Shown: positions 1 to 12,943, counted from the first letter of the stretch. The stretch is 64,000 nucleotides of DNA from Entophlyctis helioformis (GCA_025526915.1 JAHLKH010000080.1:49055-113054), one strand, 5' to 3'. The notes: generated from the letters alone by a model not told the origin. Translations and numbers: made by a program.

Positions 1-18
1 GCCGTTGCTCCGCGATGC

Positions 19-1097
19 ATGTCGCAGCTGGCCAAACTGCAGGCAGAGCGAACCGTCAAAGCGGACAACCTCTGGGACCTCTGCTTGCCTGACATCCAAA
101 CCAGAATCATACATTACGCCGGCCCCCTCACGCAGTTTCTGTGCCGCAAACTCGGCCCCGTGTCTGGAATGTCCAAGACCGTCAAGCACAGTATCCTGGA
201 AGACGCGTTCAAGCAAGACTGGCAGGGAGATCTCGCGTCACTTCCGCCTGCGACAGTGGATGTCCAAACCGTGCTGAGCATTAAGAGTCCCGGAATGTAT
301 TACCAGGCATGCCAGTATACACCATCGCTGTCTACACGCGACAATCTGGTGCAGGTGCCTATGCATCGTATGTGGAGCGCTCTCGTCCCGGACGACATGC
401 GTCCTGAAAAGCTGGGCCTGATTGCCATCCGTGGCGGACACGCCCCATTCCTCGGCTGGACAGCAACCACGTGAAGCTCAAAGAGATCAGCGCCACGTAC
501 ATTGAGTACAAGCCGAACTTTGAGACGCTGGTCAACTTTGCCGCATCCCACGGTCGTGGCGTCGTCGTGCAGTTGCTGATCGGCCTGGGCGAGCCCATCA
601 CGCACTGGGCCATGAACATCGCTGCCATGCACGGCCATCTCGATCTCGTCAAGTGGCTCCACTTTAACCGCCAGGAAGGCTGCACATCAGCCGCCATCGA
701 CAACGCTGCCCGGAATGGGCATCTGCACGTGGTTGTTTGGCTCCACCATCACCGCTCCGAAGGCTGTACAGTCTCTGCAATGGACTATGCTGCCATGAAC
801 GGTCACCTGCATGTCGTGCGATGGCTAGATATCCATCGCCGTGAAGGATGCACCGCACAGGCTTTTGAGCTGGCTGCTGCCCGCGGCCATTCCCAGATGG
901 TAAAGTATTTGCTGCAGAACCGGCGGGAAGAGTACACCATCAAGGCGATCACAGGTGCCAAGACGTACGATATTGCCGCGATGCTCTTTGGCAGGATGCC
1001 TGCTGCTGCGCGTGTGGCGATGACAAGGCTGGCAACTGCCACAGGCAGCTCGGCTACCGTTGAACTGTTCATCCGCCTCAACCGCCGGTATTACTGA
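19..1097 (+). CDS. F-box-like/ankyrin-repeat protein, copy 1 (one frame break)
   Basis: Two overlapping open frames (19-474 and 471-1097) together match, end to end, the intact paralogue at 3112-4188. The N-terminus has an F-box-like stretch (LWDLCLPDIQTRII) followed by a short all-helical linker. The second frame carries ankyrin repeats of the type GHLHVVxWLHxxRxEGCT. The frame changes near 440-450; adding one base gives 359 residues, against 358 in the paralogue. F-box/ankyrin proteins usually act as substrate adaptors for SCF ubiquitin ligases, but no partner is evident here. It could be a pseudogene or a one-base assembly deletion; the intact codons on both sides favour the second. An exon upstream of the window cannot be excluded. 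Confidence 0.75.
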
Positions 1098-1221
1098 CTG
1101 CACGGTCTCTCTCGGTGCGTGTGGGTCGGACCGTCTCACACAACACTCGCCATCCAGTAAAGTATCAGTCGTAATACACGTTCATTCGAGTCTTGGATGC
1201 ATTGACAACCGGCGCATGCCA

Positions 1222-2799
1222 TCAAAAGTCATTGACAATCTCGAGCGTCATGCCGGCCTTGCGCAGACGCTCGACGAGCAGCATGCCCATTGTGGTGGCA
1301 GGCGTGGCCACACCGCCAGTCAGCGACTTGAAGTGCGCGCTCGTGGCAGATGTGCCGATCTGGTGGCGCTGGAGAGCGAGGCAGAGCGCCGACTCGGAGA
1401 GCATCTTGGACGTCTCGCCGTAGCCCGGGTCAGAGGTGCCCTTGACGACAGCCTTGACCTTGATGGTCTCGCCGGCAGCCTGCAGTCGAGTTGAGCGAGC
1501 AGCGCGTCAGTCTGCCGTTTCAGAGTGCACCAGAGCAGACGGCTTCGACTTACATTGGGGGTCGAGGTGCCCACAAGGTGGCAAGTGAAGCGGCCCTTTT
1601 TGATCTCTTCATCGGACGGGCCAGATCCCTGCGGCATGAGCTTGAGCATCGCCTTGAGACCAAGCGACGTCCAGGCCATTCCAAACATCGAGTACAAGCC
1701 GACGGTCATGCCCACAGCCGACAGGTATCCAGAGCACTGCGTGCTCTCGGTGTACTCGAAGCCGGGGCCGTACTTGTTGAACCAGTTGGAGCGCTGCACG
1801 TTGCGCACATTGGGAATCTCCATGATGGCCACCGTCTGCCACGCCTTGAAGTCCTCGTCGTACGTGTTGACGATCGACTTGGCGGGAATGACTTCCTTGG
1901 ACTCGGGCACAGCGTAGTTGGCGTTGGCCTTGAGCTCGGCAAACTCGGCAGGGGAGAGGTCCGTGGCCATGCCGCCGAGACTCGCAATCGTGCCGCCGGA
2001 CGCGCCGCCAACAACCTCTGCGGCGCTATACTTGGCCGACTGGGTCTGGAGGCCCTTGGACGCAAGCTCGTTGGCGATCAGGAACGTGCCCAGGTCCGAC
2101 GGGATCGAGTCGAAGCCACAGCTGTTGACAATGAGCACGTTGTTCTGGACGGCGAGGTCGTGGTACTTTTCGGCCATGCGGCGAATGAACTGCGGCTCGC
2201 CCGTCAGGTCGACGTAGTCGGTCTTGATGCGCACACAGGCGCTGACGAGCTTCTCGCCCCACTGGGCATAGGGGCCGACGGTGTGATGACGACCTTGGCC
2301 TGCGCGACCATCTTGTCGAGCGACTCCTGGTCGTTCGAGTCGGCGATGATGATGGCCGGCACGACATCCTGCAAGGGCGATCAAGCAAGTGATGCGATTG
2401 AGCGTGGATGTTGGGTCAGCCCGACTTTGCTTGCATTGTCCATGATGTTGACCACGGACTCACAGCGATACCGGTGCGGGACGCAACACGGGCAATGACC
2501 TCCTCCAGCTTGGCCTTGTTGCGGCCGCCAATGGCGAGCTTGACGTTGTTGGTCTGCATCGGCAAGCGTGCACAACGAGCGAGGCAAGGCGGTCAGCGGC
2601 ATGCATGCATGCATTCATCGCCAGCGTTGCGGCTTACAGCGTTGGTCTTGACGAGGTACTCGAGAACAAGCGCACCGGTGAAGCCGGTAGCGCCCCTAGA
2701 GGCAGCAAGCAGACGAGCAGAGTCAGTACCAGCGCATGATCGGGCAGGCTGCACACCAACGGCGACGCACCAGACGATGATATCAAACGGGCGGGACAT
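1222..2799 (-). CDS. SCCPDH: Saccharopine dehydrogenase-like oxidoreductase
   Basis: Five exons: 2771-2799, 2638-2695, 2464-2553, 1554-2368 and 1222-1479, all with GT-AG introns in matching phase. Residues 10-16 form the Rossmann dinucleotide motif GATGFTG; NVKLAIGGRNKAKLEEV and TDYVDLTGEPQF follow, both typical of the SCCPDH/trans-acting enoyl reductase family. The product is about 416 residues, close to the roughly 430 usual for SCCPDH. In exon 4 the frame slips near 2285, inside the conserved VVITTVGPYAQWGE region; one added base restores it. Family members lie on lipid droplets or mitochondria with poorly known substrates, so this is a homology call and not proof of saccharopine metabolism. 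Confidence 0.85.
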
Positions 2800-3111
2800 G
2801 GCGTGTTGCTAAAGCGGGAGGCGTCAAGTGCACTGCTTTTTGTACCAGAAGGGACGACAAAAATTATTAGCAGAATTTCCGGACCGCGGCCCACATGTTT
2901 ATCCTCGGGTTCACCGGCAACAAACAAACAATCACTCGGGATGGCCGGCCTGGGCGTTGCTGGCCACCGCGATGCAATCACAGCAGAGTGTCTGCATGTG
3001 GCAGGGTCGCACGCAGTGCCGCACCTCCCGCCGCTGCCGGCTCTTGTCCAACCAGACGACCCACCTGCGTGGACAGCGACCAGCATCGTGCTCCCACAGT
3101 ACGCTTCAGAG
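2800..3111. other. Intergenic region between divergent genes
   Basis: Separates the start of the SCCPDH-like gene (minus) from the start of ankyrin copy 2 (plus) and presumably holds both promoters. An open frame extends through it upstream of 3112, but its sequence does not match the paralogue at 19, so I chose the start at 3112. Confidence 0.4.
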
Positions 3112-4188
3112 ATGGCACGACTGCAGGCAGCTCGTGTCGTCAAGGCAGACAACCTATGGGACCTCTTCCTTCCAGAACTGCGCGACCGGATCTTTGGGTT
3201 TGTCGGCCCGCTCACGCAGTTCCTGTGCGGCCGGCTCGGCCACCCGTCGCTGCTGTCCATGGGAACCAAACGCGCCATCTACGCCGACGCCTTTGACCTC
3301 AACTGGCGCGGCGATCTGCGGTTGCTGCCAAACGCCAGCCTCGACACGGCAGACGTGCTGCGCATCTCCACCCGAGATATGTACGGCCGCGTGTGGACGC
3401 GGTTCCGCCACATGAGCGTGCGCGAGCGTTTGGTGCAGGCGCCGATGCGACACATGTGGCTGGAATGCGTGCCGCCCGACTGGCGACGCGTGGGACTGGC
3501 GGTTCTCGCACTGCGTGGCGGGCATCTGGAGTATCTCAAGCATCTGCTGCGATGCCGCGTCGTGAGTGTGCCGCAGCTCGACGAGTGCTGTGTGGAGTGG
3601 TGCAAGAAACCAGCGCGGCTGTCTGCGGTGGATTATGCAGCGTCGCACGGACGGCTTGAGATTGTGCAGTTCCTGGTGTCCACAGGCAAGGCGAGCATGA
3701 CGGCACGCACGATGGATATCGCGGCAGAGAGCGGCAGCCTGGATCTGGTGAAATGGCTGCATGCCAACAGTGGTGCGGGGTGCACGACCGACGCAATGAA
3801 TGGCGCGGCCATCTACGGCCACCTGCACATCGTCCAATGGCTGCACGCCAACCGCCACGAAGGATGCACAACACGCGCCATGGATATCGCTGCAATGCAA
3901 GGCCATCTACATGTTGTGCAGTTTCTGCATGCCAACCGGCCAGAAGGGTGCACGGTTGGCGCAGTCGATCTGGCAGCGCGCAACGGCCACACGCATGTTG
4001 TGGCGTGGCTGCTGCAAAACCGGCTTGAGGGATGCTCGCTGTACGGCGTTGCCGAGGCACGCACGGACAAGATTGCGCACGTCCTGGTGGCCGGCATGTC
4101 GCCCGGCCGCCGCCAAGAGATTCTCAACGAGGCTGTCTTTACCAACAACCGCGTCGCCCTGGATCGGCTGCTCAGACTGTCCCAGTGA
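3112..4188 (+). CDS. F-box-like/ankyrin-repeat protein, copy 2
   Basis: Single-exon frame of 358 residues. The start at 3112 (MARLQAARVVKADNLWDL) aligns with the start of copy 1 at position 19; the frame is open further upstream but that part is not conserved. Residues 18-45 form an F-box-like segment (LPELRDRIFGFVGPLTQFL). From about residue 170 there are at least six ankyrin-type repeats with the signature GHLHIVQWLHANRxEGCTTxAMDIAA. Presumably an SCF-type adaptor or scaffold; substrate unknown. It shares a family with the genes at 19 and 52652, so the window holds three members of what looks like an expanded family. Confidence 0.85.
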   Translation: MARLQAARVVKADNLWDLFLPELRDRIFGFVGPLTQFLCGRLGHPSLLSMGTKRAIYADAFDLNWRGDLRLLPNASLDTADVLRISTRDMYGRVWTRFRHMSVRERLVQAPMRHMWLECVPPDWRRVGLAVLALRGGHLEYLKHLLRCRVVSVPQLDECCVEWCKKPARLSAVDYAASHGRLEIVQFLVSTGKASMTARTMDIAAESGSLDLVKWLHANSGAGCTTDAMNGAAIYGHLHIVQWLHANRHEGCTTRAMDIAAMQGHLHVVQFLHANRPEGCTVGAVDLAARNGHTHVVAWLLQNRLEGCSLYGVAEARTDKIAHVLVAGMSPGRRQEILNEAVFTNNRVALDRLLRLSQ

Positions 4189-4418
4189 TCTCTCAGATCC
4201 CACTCTCGCATGCAATGAAGGATGTGCCGCCGTTGTAGGGAAGCTCGTGGCAGATGCACCGGCCTGGTGACGCTGGAGAGCGGAGCAGGCTGCAGGCACC
4301 GAGCGTTCCTTGTGCGTCTCCTTATAGGATCGCAGCCAGCCAGATACGCGCGGGATTATCTGATCCGCGTCGACATGTCGCCATCTGCAGCGAGCACTTG
4401 CCGCCGCAACACAAACAC

Positions 4419-6895
4419 ATGCAGCTGCTGCTCCGCACGGCCCGCACGGCCCGCCTGGCGCACCCGCACGCCCGTGTCGGCGCTGCCGCCCATGCGCCGT
4501 CGTCTGCGGCCGCGCACTCCCGCCTGCACCTCATTACCCTGCATGCTCCACAAGCCCAAGCGCCTCATACCGCAGCCGCACGCCGCAGCCTGTCGCTCTC
4601 GCCGAGCAGCCTCGTTCGTCACAGCAGCACGCTGCGTCTGTGCCTGCGTCCCAAGCAGCATGTGCAGCAGCATGTGCAACAGCACCGTCCCCAGCCGATG
4701 CTGCCTCTGCTCGCATCCAATCTGTCGAGCAGCCGCCTGCTGTCGTCGTCGTCCAAGTCTCTCCACAGCCATGGTGGCGGCCCGTCCATCATCGTCACCG
4801 AGCTCGAAGACAACGGCACCAACAACAAGGACAACGCCGGCGGCAAGACGCCAGACGCGGCCGACAAGGCCGTGGGCAAGGCCAGCCAGCCCGGCACGTC
4901 GTGGCGCTCCGACCTGCAGATCATCCGCGAGCTCATCAAGTACATCTGGCCCAAGGGCGACTGGGCCGTCAAGTCGCGCGTTGTCATTGCGCTGTCGCTG
5001 CTCATCAGCGGCAAGCTCCTCAACGTGTCCGTTCCGCTCTTCTTCAAGCAGATCATCGACACCCTCAATACCCACGTCCCGGCCGTGTCGCTCGTCACGT
5101 CCACCGGCGAGCCGTCGGTGCTTGCAGTCGCTGGTACCGTGCTCATTGGGTACGGCGCAGCGCGTCTTGGATCGGCTGTTTTCCAGGAACTGCGCAATGC
5201 CGTGTTTGGCAGCGTGGCGCAGCGTGCCATCCGGTCGGCTGCACGGGCCATCTTCTACCACCTGCAGCAGCTGGACCTCACGTTCCACCTCGGTCGGCAG
5301 ACGGGCGGGCTTGTGCGTGCCATTGATCGCGGCACCAAAGGCATCAACCAGATCCTGTCGTCGGTGGTGTTCCACATTGTGCCGACCGGCTTTGAGATTG
5401 CCGTCGTGTGCGGCATTCTGACGTACTCGTACGGACCCGTGTACGCAGGCGTGACCATCGCCACCATGGTGGCGTATTCGGCGTTCACGTTCATCACGAC
5501 CGCGTGGCGCATGCAGTTCCGCAAGCACATGAACCAGGCCGACAATGCCGCCGCGGCCACGGCGACCGACTCGCTGCTCAACTACGAGGCCGTCAAGCAT
5601 TTCGGCAACGAAAAGTTTGAGCTCGAGCGGTACGACAAGAGCCTTGCCAAGTACGAGGTGGCGGCGATCAAGACGTCCACGTCGCTGGCGTTCCTCAATG
5701 CGGGCCAGAACGCTATCTTCTCGGTCGCGCTCACTGCCATGATGTGGATGGCATCGCAGGGCGTGCTTGCCGGCGCGCTCACGGTCGGCGACCTCGTCAT
5801 GATCAACGGCCTCGTGTTCCAGCTCTCCGTGCCGCTCAACTTCCTCGGCATGGTGTACAGAGAAACGCGGCAGTCGCTCATGGACATGGACGTCATGTTC
5901 AGGCTGCACCGCATCCGCAGCAAGGTGACGGCCCCTGCGGATGCGCCGCCGCTGATGCTCACCTCTGGCCACGGCGGCGGCGAGATTGTGTTTGACAATG
6001 TGACGTTTGGCTACACGCCCGACCGCCCCATCCTGTCCAACATCTCCTTTACCATCCCGGCCGGCCGCCGCGTGGCGTTTGTCGGTCCCTCGGGCTGCGG
6101 CAAGTCGACCATCTTACGGCTGCTGTTCCGCTTCTACGACCCAGCGGCCGGCTCCATCCGCATCGACGGCCAGGATATCACCGGCGTGAATCTCGAGTCG
6201 CTGCGCGGCAGCATGGGCGTCGTGCCCCAGGACACGATCCTGTTCAACCAGACGGTCATGTACAACATCAAGTACGGCCGGCCGGATGCCAGTGATGACG
6301 AGGTCGTGGAGGCGGCGCGCAAGGCTGCTGTGCATGATGTCATTGTCGAGCGGTTCCCCAAGGGATACGAGACGCGTGTCGGCGAGCGCGGACTGATGAT
6401 CAGTGGCGGCGAGAAGCAGCGTGTGCAGTTGGCGCGCGTGTTCCTAAAGGTAAGCCGGCTTTACCTGGCAAGTACCGGTTTGCTTTACCGTGCGTATGCT
6501 GACAGATGGGATATGTGCATGTGCGTGTTTAGGATGCGCCGATCATGCTGTTTGATGAGGCAACGTCGGCGCTAGACAACACGACCGAGACGGCCATCAT
6601 GGCGACCATCAGACGGTACCTGACCACATCGCCGCAGCCGCACCACACTCTGGCATCCACAACTGCGGCACCGGCAGACGAGCCAGCCGACTACAGCCAC
6701 CTGCCGTCCAGACGCACAGCCATCTTTATTGCACACCGGCTGAGCACGATTGCAGACTGCGACGATATCTTTGTGCTGGACAATGGGGCGGTGGTCGAGC
6801 ATGGCACGCACGTGGCGTTGCTGCGCGCTGGCGGATTGTACTCGCGCATGTGGGCTGCACAGCACCATGGCGGCCCACACGCCGACTCGGCCTGA
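4419..6895 (+). CDS. ATM1: Mitochondrial ABC half-transporter of the Atm1 type
   Basis: Two exons, 4419-6449 and 6533-6895, 797 residues. The Arg/His/Ser-rich, acid-poor N-terminus looks like a mitochondrial presequence. A six-helix ABC membrane domain spans about residues 165-490, then one nucleotide-binding domain with Walker [11 protein letters not shown]-loop [10 protein letters not shown], signature SGGEKQR, Walker [13 protein letters not shown] and H-loop IAHRLS. The single intron falls between signature and Walker B. Atm1 exports a glutathione-bound sulfur species from the mitochondrial matrix for cytosolic Fe-S assembly. Half-transporters work as homodimers. Size and motif order are normal. 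The ATG at 4419 is the first that gives a clean presequence. Confidence 0.93.
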
Positions 6896-7010
6896 TCTCT
6901 CCCGTCTCCCGTCTCCCGCCTCACACTCTTGTTGCGTCATACAGCTCAGCCAGCGACGATCGAATACACACTTGTAGCACACTTGAAGTGTTTATTGTGT
7001 GGCGCGGATA

Positions 7011-10000
7011 TCAGAGGAGGAACAAGAACTGGAGATCTTCCTCTGACAGCTGTGTGGAAACGTTAGCCTTGCACAAACACGCACAAGCGACACACGCGTG
7101 CGAATGGAACGAGAGAGCCGTGGCGTACCTTGGCCAGCGCGTCCATGTCCTTGCCGACTGTCGACTCAAACAAGGCCTTTTTCTTCTCCTGCAGCTGCAG
7201 TATGCGACTCTCGATCGAGTTCTCAATGATCATTCTGTGTGTCCACCACACGTGAGAACCCACAGTCAGTCGAGACAGCATGGAGCAGAGAATGGGGGAT
7301 CGAGGCGAGTCGCTCACCTCGTGATCTTGATGGGTCGGTACTGGCCCAGCCGATGGATACGGTCAAAGGCCTGATCCTCGACGGCGGGATTCCACCACGG
7401 ATCCATGACTGTGCCACCAAACACAGTCAGACTTACGCGCAGACACACACACAGACACGCAGACACTCATCCCAGACTGACCAAAAACACGGCTCGCTTC
7501 CGTCAGGTTGAGTGCAACGCCGCCGGCCTTGAGCGAGACAAGGAACACCGTGATGGTCGGATCGCCCATAAACGACTTGATGACAGTGTCGCGTTGCTCT
7601 GGGCCCATGCGGCCATCGAGCTTGACAACGCTGAAGCCAGCGCGGGAGAGCCGCCACTGGATGAGGTCGAGGAACGCGACAAACTGCGAGAAGACGATGG
7701 ACTTGGCCGTCGAGTCGTCGCGTTGGAGGGATGTGAGTTCCTCGACAAGGGCTGTACAGGACGCACGTGTGAGTGAGTGTGGTGGTGTCTCGTGGTCGGC
7801 GAGCGCAATAGGATAGACACCAGAGAGCAAGCACCGACCTTCGATCTTGGTGCTGCTGCGCCAGTTGGCGAGATCCATGTAGTTTACAATGCTGCTGCGC
7901 ATCCCGCCGCCAGCGCCGCCACTACCGCCATCCTCGGGACGCGTCATCTCGGGTTGCGTCAGGTCAATCGACAGCCCGCGGAAACACACTGGACACTTTG
8001 GCGGCTGGTGCGACGGCGCCGACTGCACGTACTGGCGGGCATCCTCGCGACAGAACACGTGTTTGCATTTGCTGATAATGGCGTCTTCGGCTTCCTCCTG
8101 GCACAGCCCGCACACCAGACGCTCCTTGGCCGTCTTGTCGCCCATGGCGAGCTTGATCGTGACAAGGTCCGGGTGGTTGGCAGCCAGCCGCATCCGGCTC
8201 AGGAGCGAGAAGATGTTGGCGTAGTTGTTGAGCGTTGTTCCAGCCTGCACATACGTGTTGAACGTGCGCGTAGAGTCCGTGTACAGCGAGTCGTACAGCT
8301 CCTCCTCGGCCGCATTGAAGACGTCGCGGCGCACGACAACGACGCGCGGCGGAAGACCGAGCTCTTCGGTGCGCTCGTTCTTGGTGCGCCGGAGCATGAT
8401 GCGGTCGAGCAGCACGGTGAGTTTCTGGAACCCGACGACGCCCTCGCCGACCGCGCCGTACTTTTGGATCGGCTTGAGAATCTCCATGTTCCACCAGCAA
8501 AAGTGCTGGTGGCTCGTGTGCCCGCACTGGTCGCAGTGGCTGTGGTCGCTAAACTTCCAGTGGGCCAGCTTGCAGTCGCACGCGCGGCAAAAGTAGAAGC
8601 TGAACGGATCGGCGTTCATGAAGCGGATGAGCGAGTAGAGCTCGCCGACACGGTTCTGCAGGGGCGTGCCTGTCAGTGTCCATTGGCGTTTGCGGTTGAG
8701 CGTAAAGGCTGCACGCGCCGTCGAGCAGCTGCGGTCCTTGATCGCGTGGGCTTCGTCCAGAATGACGCGTCCCCACTCGATCGAGTGCAGCACGCTGCGC
8801 TCCTTGACCAGCTCGCCCTTTCGCTTGACGCCGTAGGTCTCCTTTCTGAACCCTTGCTCAAGGATCGAGTAGGACGACAGCACAATGTCGTACTCGAGCA
8901 GCTCATTGATGGTCTTGGGTCTGTTGGTGCCGTGGAACAGGAGGACCTTGAACAGGCCGGGCGTTGTGCGGTTCTTGATCTCGTCCATCCACTGCATGAT
9001 GGCGACAGTGGGGCAGATGATGAGGTTGGGCCGCACGTCGGGACGGCTGACCAGGAGCGAGATCATCTGGATGGTCTTGCCCATGCCCATCTCGTCGGCC
9101 AGGATGCCACCAGAAAAGCGGCCCTCCTCTTGCGTCTGCAGCCAGTGCAGACCCTCGAGCTGGAACGGCAGCAGCTTGACGTTGACATCTGCCGGCTGTA
9201 GCGACTGCAGCGGCGCAATGATCTCCATCTCGTTCTTGAGCTTGTCCCACGTGTGCACCAGCTCCGGATGAAAGTCTGGCTTGGGCTGGACAGCAGCAGT
9301 GTCAGACCTCATGTAGACAAGTCGCCCGAGCGTGCCAGACAAGCGCGAATACCTCTTTGGGCTGCTTCTTCCTGCTTCCGCGAGGAGCACGCGAGGCACG
9401 ACGGCGACTGCGAGCGACTTCTTCCTCCTCTTGCTCTTCTTCTTCCTCTTCTTCTTCGCCCTCCTCCTCCTCATCATCGTCATCGTCTTCACTGTTGAGA
9501 TTGCTGTTCCCTTGAGCGGCATCCTCGCCATCGTCGTCGCCATCCTCGACTGAGCTGACAGCAGCAGAAACCACTGCCGATGCAGGACGGCTGCCCGCAC
9601 GGCTGCCAGCACGCAGTGCGTCCGTCTCTGGCTGCCACTCGTCCTCGTCATCATCGTCGTCCTCGTCCTCGTCCTCGCCCACCGCGTCAAACTCGCTGCC
9701 ACTCGTGTCCCGGCCGCGCTTGGCAGGGGTGCTCTTGAGCGATGCACGACGAGCCGGCCGGCCGGTCGCCGATCTGCGTGCCGTTGAATGTGCGACCGGC
9801 GATGGCACCGTCGAAGGTGCACGGCTGGCGGGAGCCGTCGATGGCTGCGACCGCAGCGACGGGCCAGCCGAGCGGCGGGTGCGCTTGCGAGGCGGCGACG
9901 CAGGCGGCAGCAGTGTTTCAGCAAAGTCTTCGCTGTCGTCAGCCAGCGAGACGTCTGCTGCCGTGAGGATCCTCGACGCCGGCGACCGGATGGTGTCGCT

Positions 10001-10363
10001 GCCGTTGTCGCTGTCGGCGCCGTCAGGCTCAGCAGGCTCGGCAGGCGCTGTGGCTGCAGATGGCCGTCTGGATGTGGTTGTGGACGTGCGGGCAGAGCGG
10101 GTGCTGCGAGCGGGTGCTGCTCTGCGTGCCGTCGGTGTGCCAGGCTCGCCCTCAGCGTCAGCACCGCCACTGCCACGACTGGCAGGCGGCTCGGACAGCG
10201 GTGCGGTGCGGCCACTGCGGCGGCGGCTGGTGGCAGGTGAAGCAGGCCGTGAGACGGGCCGTGAGACAGCCTCCACGTCAATGTCGCCGTCGACGCTTGC
10301 AGCAGCGCTCGTTGACGCACTCGCTGACACACTCGCCAGCCGTGCCGATTGCCGCCGTGACAT
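7011..10363 (-). CDS. RAD16: RAD16-type SNF2/RING DNA-repair ATPase
   Basis: Six exons: 9353-10363, 7839-9285, 7482-7751, 7318-7408, 7129-7234 and 7011-7049; 987 residues. The first 330 residues are disordered, Ser/Ala-rich, then acidic (Asp/Glu runs). The SNF2 helicase follows: Walker [13 protein letters not shown] box in [11 protein letters not shown], motif [17 protein letters not shown] finger is inserted ([21 protein letters not shown], then CPVCF), as in yeast Rad16. The C-terminal lobe has [12 protein letters not shown] and [22 protein letters not shown]. Rad16 with Rad7 performs global-genome nucleotide excision repair on non-transcribed DNA. Exon 4 encodes helicase motif VI and lies in a different frame from exon 3, so splicing is essential there. 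Confidence 0.93.
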
Positions 10364-10460
10364 GTGCAAGCTCGTGGCAAGTCCGCCCGGTCGGACATAT
10401 AACGTTTCATTCGACGGCCGCTGGTGCACAACGCAACACGCAACGCATGCCGCGAGCGGC

Positions 10461-12943
10461 TCAGTCGTCGTCAGAGTCCACAAACTCGCTGCTCTTGGCG
10501 CCCTTTGCGCCAGCGCCCGTGGATGCTGCCGGCTTGGCCTTGCCCTTGGCCTTGGCTGCTCCTGCCGCAGATCCTGCTCCTGCCCCAGATCCCGCCGCGC
10601 TCCTTCCCTTGGCGTCGCCACTCTCCGAGCTCTTGGCCTTCTTGGCCGGTGCTGCCGCCGGCTCCTCCACCTCATCGTCACCCTCGCCGTCGCTGTCGTC
10701 GCGTCGCTTGGACTTGCGCTTCTTCTTGGACGCTGCCAGGTCAGAGAGTCGGCCGGTCGGTCGGTCGGTCAGATCGTGGCACACACGCATTGCCAGACGC
10801 GCTCATGTCACTCACAGCTGTCGTTGCCACCAGCGTCCTCGTCTCCAGAGCTCTGGTAGTCTTCGCTAAACTCTTCGCCCACATCCGACTCGCTTTCCGC
10901 CTCAAAGTCCTCGTCCTCTGATGGCCGAATGCAGTCGTGTCAGTGCACGCATCCCCTCTACATGCACACGCACATCATGGCAGCTCCACACTACGCACCA
11001 CTCGAGTCCTCGTCGCCGTCGCCGTCGCCATCGTCGCCACCGCCCGACGCGGCCCCACGAGCGCGCTTGGACCGGCCATTGCTGTCGCTCTCATCTCCGT
11101 CATCCTCGTCGTCATCGTTCATGCGGTATCCTGGCCCCTCGTCCGCAATCTCGTTGCGGATCGGCAGCTTCTTTTCAATGCAAAACGACTCGAGCGGTCC
11201 ATGCTCCTCGCTGTCCGCCAGCCGCACTCACCGAGTCAGCCTCTCGACCAAAGCGGACAGCCAAGTGTGCACAGTCAAAGCAAGCCGCTTACCGAGAAAT
11301 GCTCGAAAAGGTGTACTCGACGCCGCTGTTGAGACTGAACCGCACCTCAAACGTCTTGGTCGACGACGACGAGCCAGACGACACGCGCGCAAACGTCACG
11401 GCCGCAATCTCGCTAAACGCAAAGAAGATGGGCGGCTTCGGGATCGACAAGAACGACTTGTCGAGCGGGTACAGAATCGCCTCGTTGGCCTTTTGCGACG
11501 CCTTGAGCCCCGTCTGTCCGTGTGCAGAGCGGTACTGCAGCGACTCCTTGGTGACGTTGCGGCCCGTCAGGCCCTTGAACACGTCGCTCACCACCTCGTA
11601 AAGCGGGCCGTCGTAGCTCTTTTGCAGCCGGCCCGCGTACTTGGTCTCGAGCAGCTCGTTGGACAGGCTCAGGTCAATCTCAATCTCGTCCTCGCGGCCA
11701 AACTGGAACACCAGGTACGGGTAGCGCGTCTGGCCCTGGCGCACGGGCGGGTCGAGGCCAATGACAAACACGTAGTGTAAGTCGTCGGGCTTGGGCAGCA
11801 GGAACATGCGCTTGATGGACGTGTACAGGATCTTGTAGTCGTGGCTCTTGCCGCGCAGACGCAGAAACGTCTCGTGCATGTCCACCACAAAGCGGCCGCG
11901 CGGCGTGACGCACAGCAGCTCCGAGAAGCTGACAATCGCCTCGCCCTGGATCGTGCCCATGTCGGCCTTTTGCTTGATCGTCTCGCAGAACAGCGCTGCG
12001 GCGGTGAGCGCCTCGCCGTCGTCGCCATACACAACCTGCTGCGCCTCGTGCGGGATCTCGCCCTCCTCGCGGCCATCGGTAAGCTCAATCGTGTCGTCAT
12101 CGCCGTCCTCCTTCTTGTCCTTGAACTGCCGACGGCCCTCGTCGTCTTCGTCCACCTGCCCGGCCGTCACCATGCCAGGCACAAAGAACCGGATCTCGAC
12201 GAGCGTGTCTTCCTGTGCACGGCGGCCAGGTGCCGACGGCGCAGAGGTTGGCGCAAACTCGATCGACACCTCGTTCTTGCCGCCGACGGCCGTGTTGGCC
12301 ACCTGCGTCAGCGGCACTTCAAAGGCGAGCTTCTTGGCCACGTTGAACGAGAGCGTGCTCGACTGGAAGTCGACGGTGCCCCAGTTGTAGCCCTTGATGG
12401 ACACATCGACGGGGTCGAGGGCCTTGCCATAAAACTCTTTGCCAATCGACACCAGGTGGTCGTATGCCTGCCATGCCATGCCATGCCATCCAGAAGCGCT
12501 TGTTGTCAGCAGCACGTTCGGACAAGCAGCCAGGCCTTTTGAGCTGGTGAACAGGCCAGACAGCACAGAAGACAGCACAGAAGACAGCACATATACACAC
12601 ACGCACCTCTTTGGAGAAGCCGTCAAACATGTAGACGCTCGAGTTGTTGTGGCCGATGCGCAGCCGGTGCCCTCTGGCGACCCGCAGCCACTTGAGCTCC
12701 TTGATGTCTGCCGCGGGAATCGTCGTGATCTCGCCCGTGGCCTGGTTCTTCCAGCCCACGCCGGCAGCCGACAGCTTGAACAGGCCGACCGCCTGTGCGG
12801 CCAAGCGAGGACGAGCAGGCTGTGTTAGCAAGCGTGCGGATGGCTGCATGGCAAGGCAGCTAGGCAGCCAGCCAGCGGGCAGGTACCTGCGGGCCGTTTG
12901 TGGTTCCCAGAAAGATGCCGTCAAAGTCTTTCTTTCCGCTCAT
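10461..12943 (-). CDS. POB3: FACT complex subunit POB3/SSRP1
   Basis: Six exons: 12887-12943, 12607-12792, 11293-12467, 10999-11210, 10816-10917 and 10461-10732; 667 residues. The N-terminus MSGKKDFDGIFLGTTNGP and the following LKWLRVARGHRLRI and FDGF segments are diagnostic of the SSRP1/POB3 dimerisation domain. The middle holds the tandem PH-like region (TPRGRFVVDMHETFLRLRGK; FVIGLDPPVRQGQTRYPYLV). The tail is strongly acidic, then Lys/Ala-rich, with no HMG box, as in fungal Pob3. FACT handles H2A-H2B during transcription and replication together with Spt16, which is not in the window. The intron ahead of exon 3 ends in a GGCAT repeat (12468-12487). Confidence 0.92.
12468..12487 (-). repeat. 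GGCAT pentamer run at a 3' splice site
   Basis: Four tandem GGCAT-type units on the minus strand end in the CAG acceptor of POB3 exon 3. The same pentamer sits near the acceptors of RHO1, TEX9 and several Fanzor exons. Confidence 0.7.

Noticed and set aside
9420..9500. Possible membrane helices in a Leu-rich plus-strand frame
   Set aside because: It is the antisense of the Asp/Glu runs in RAD16 exon 1.
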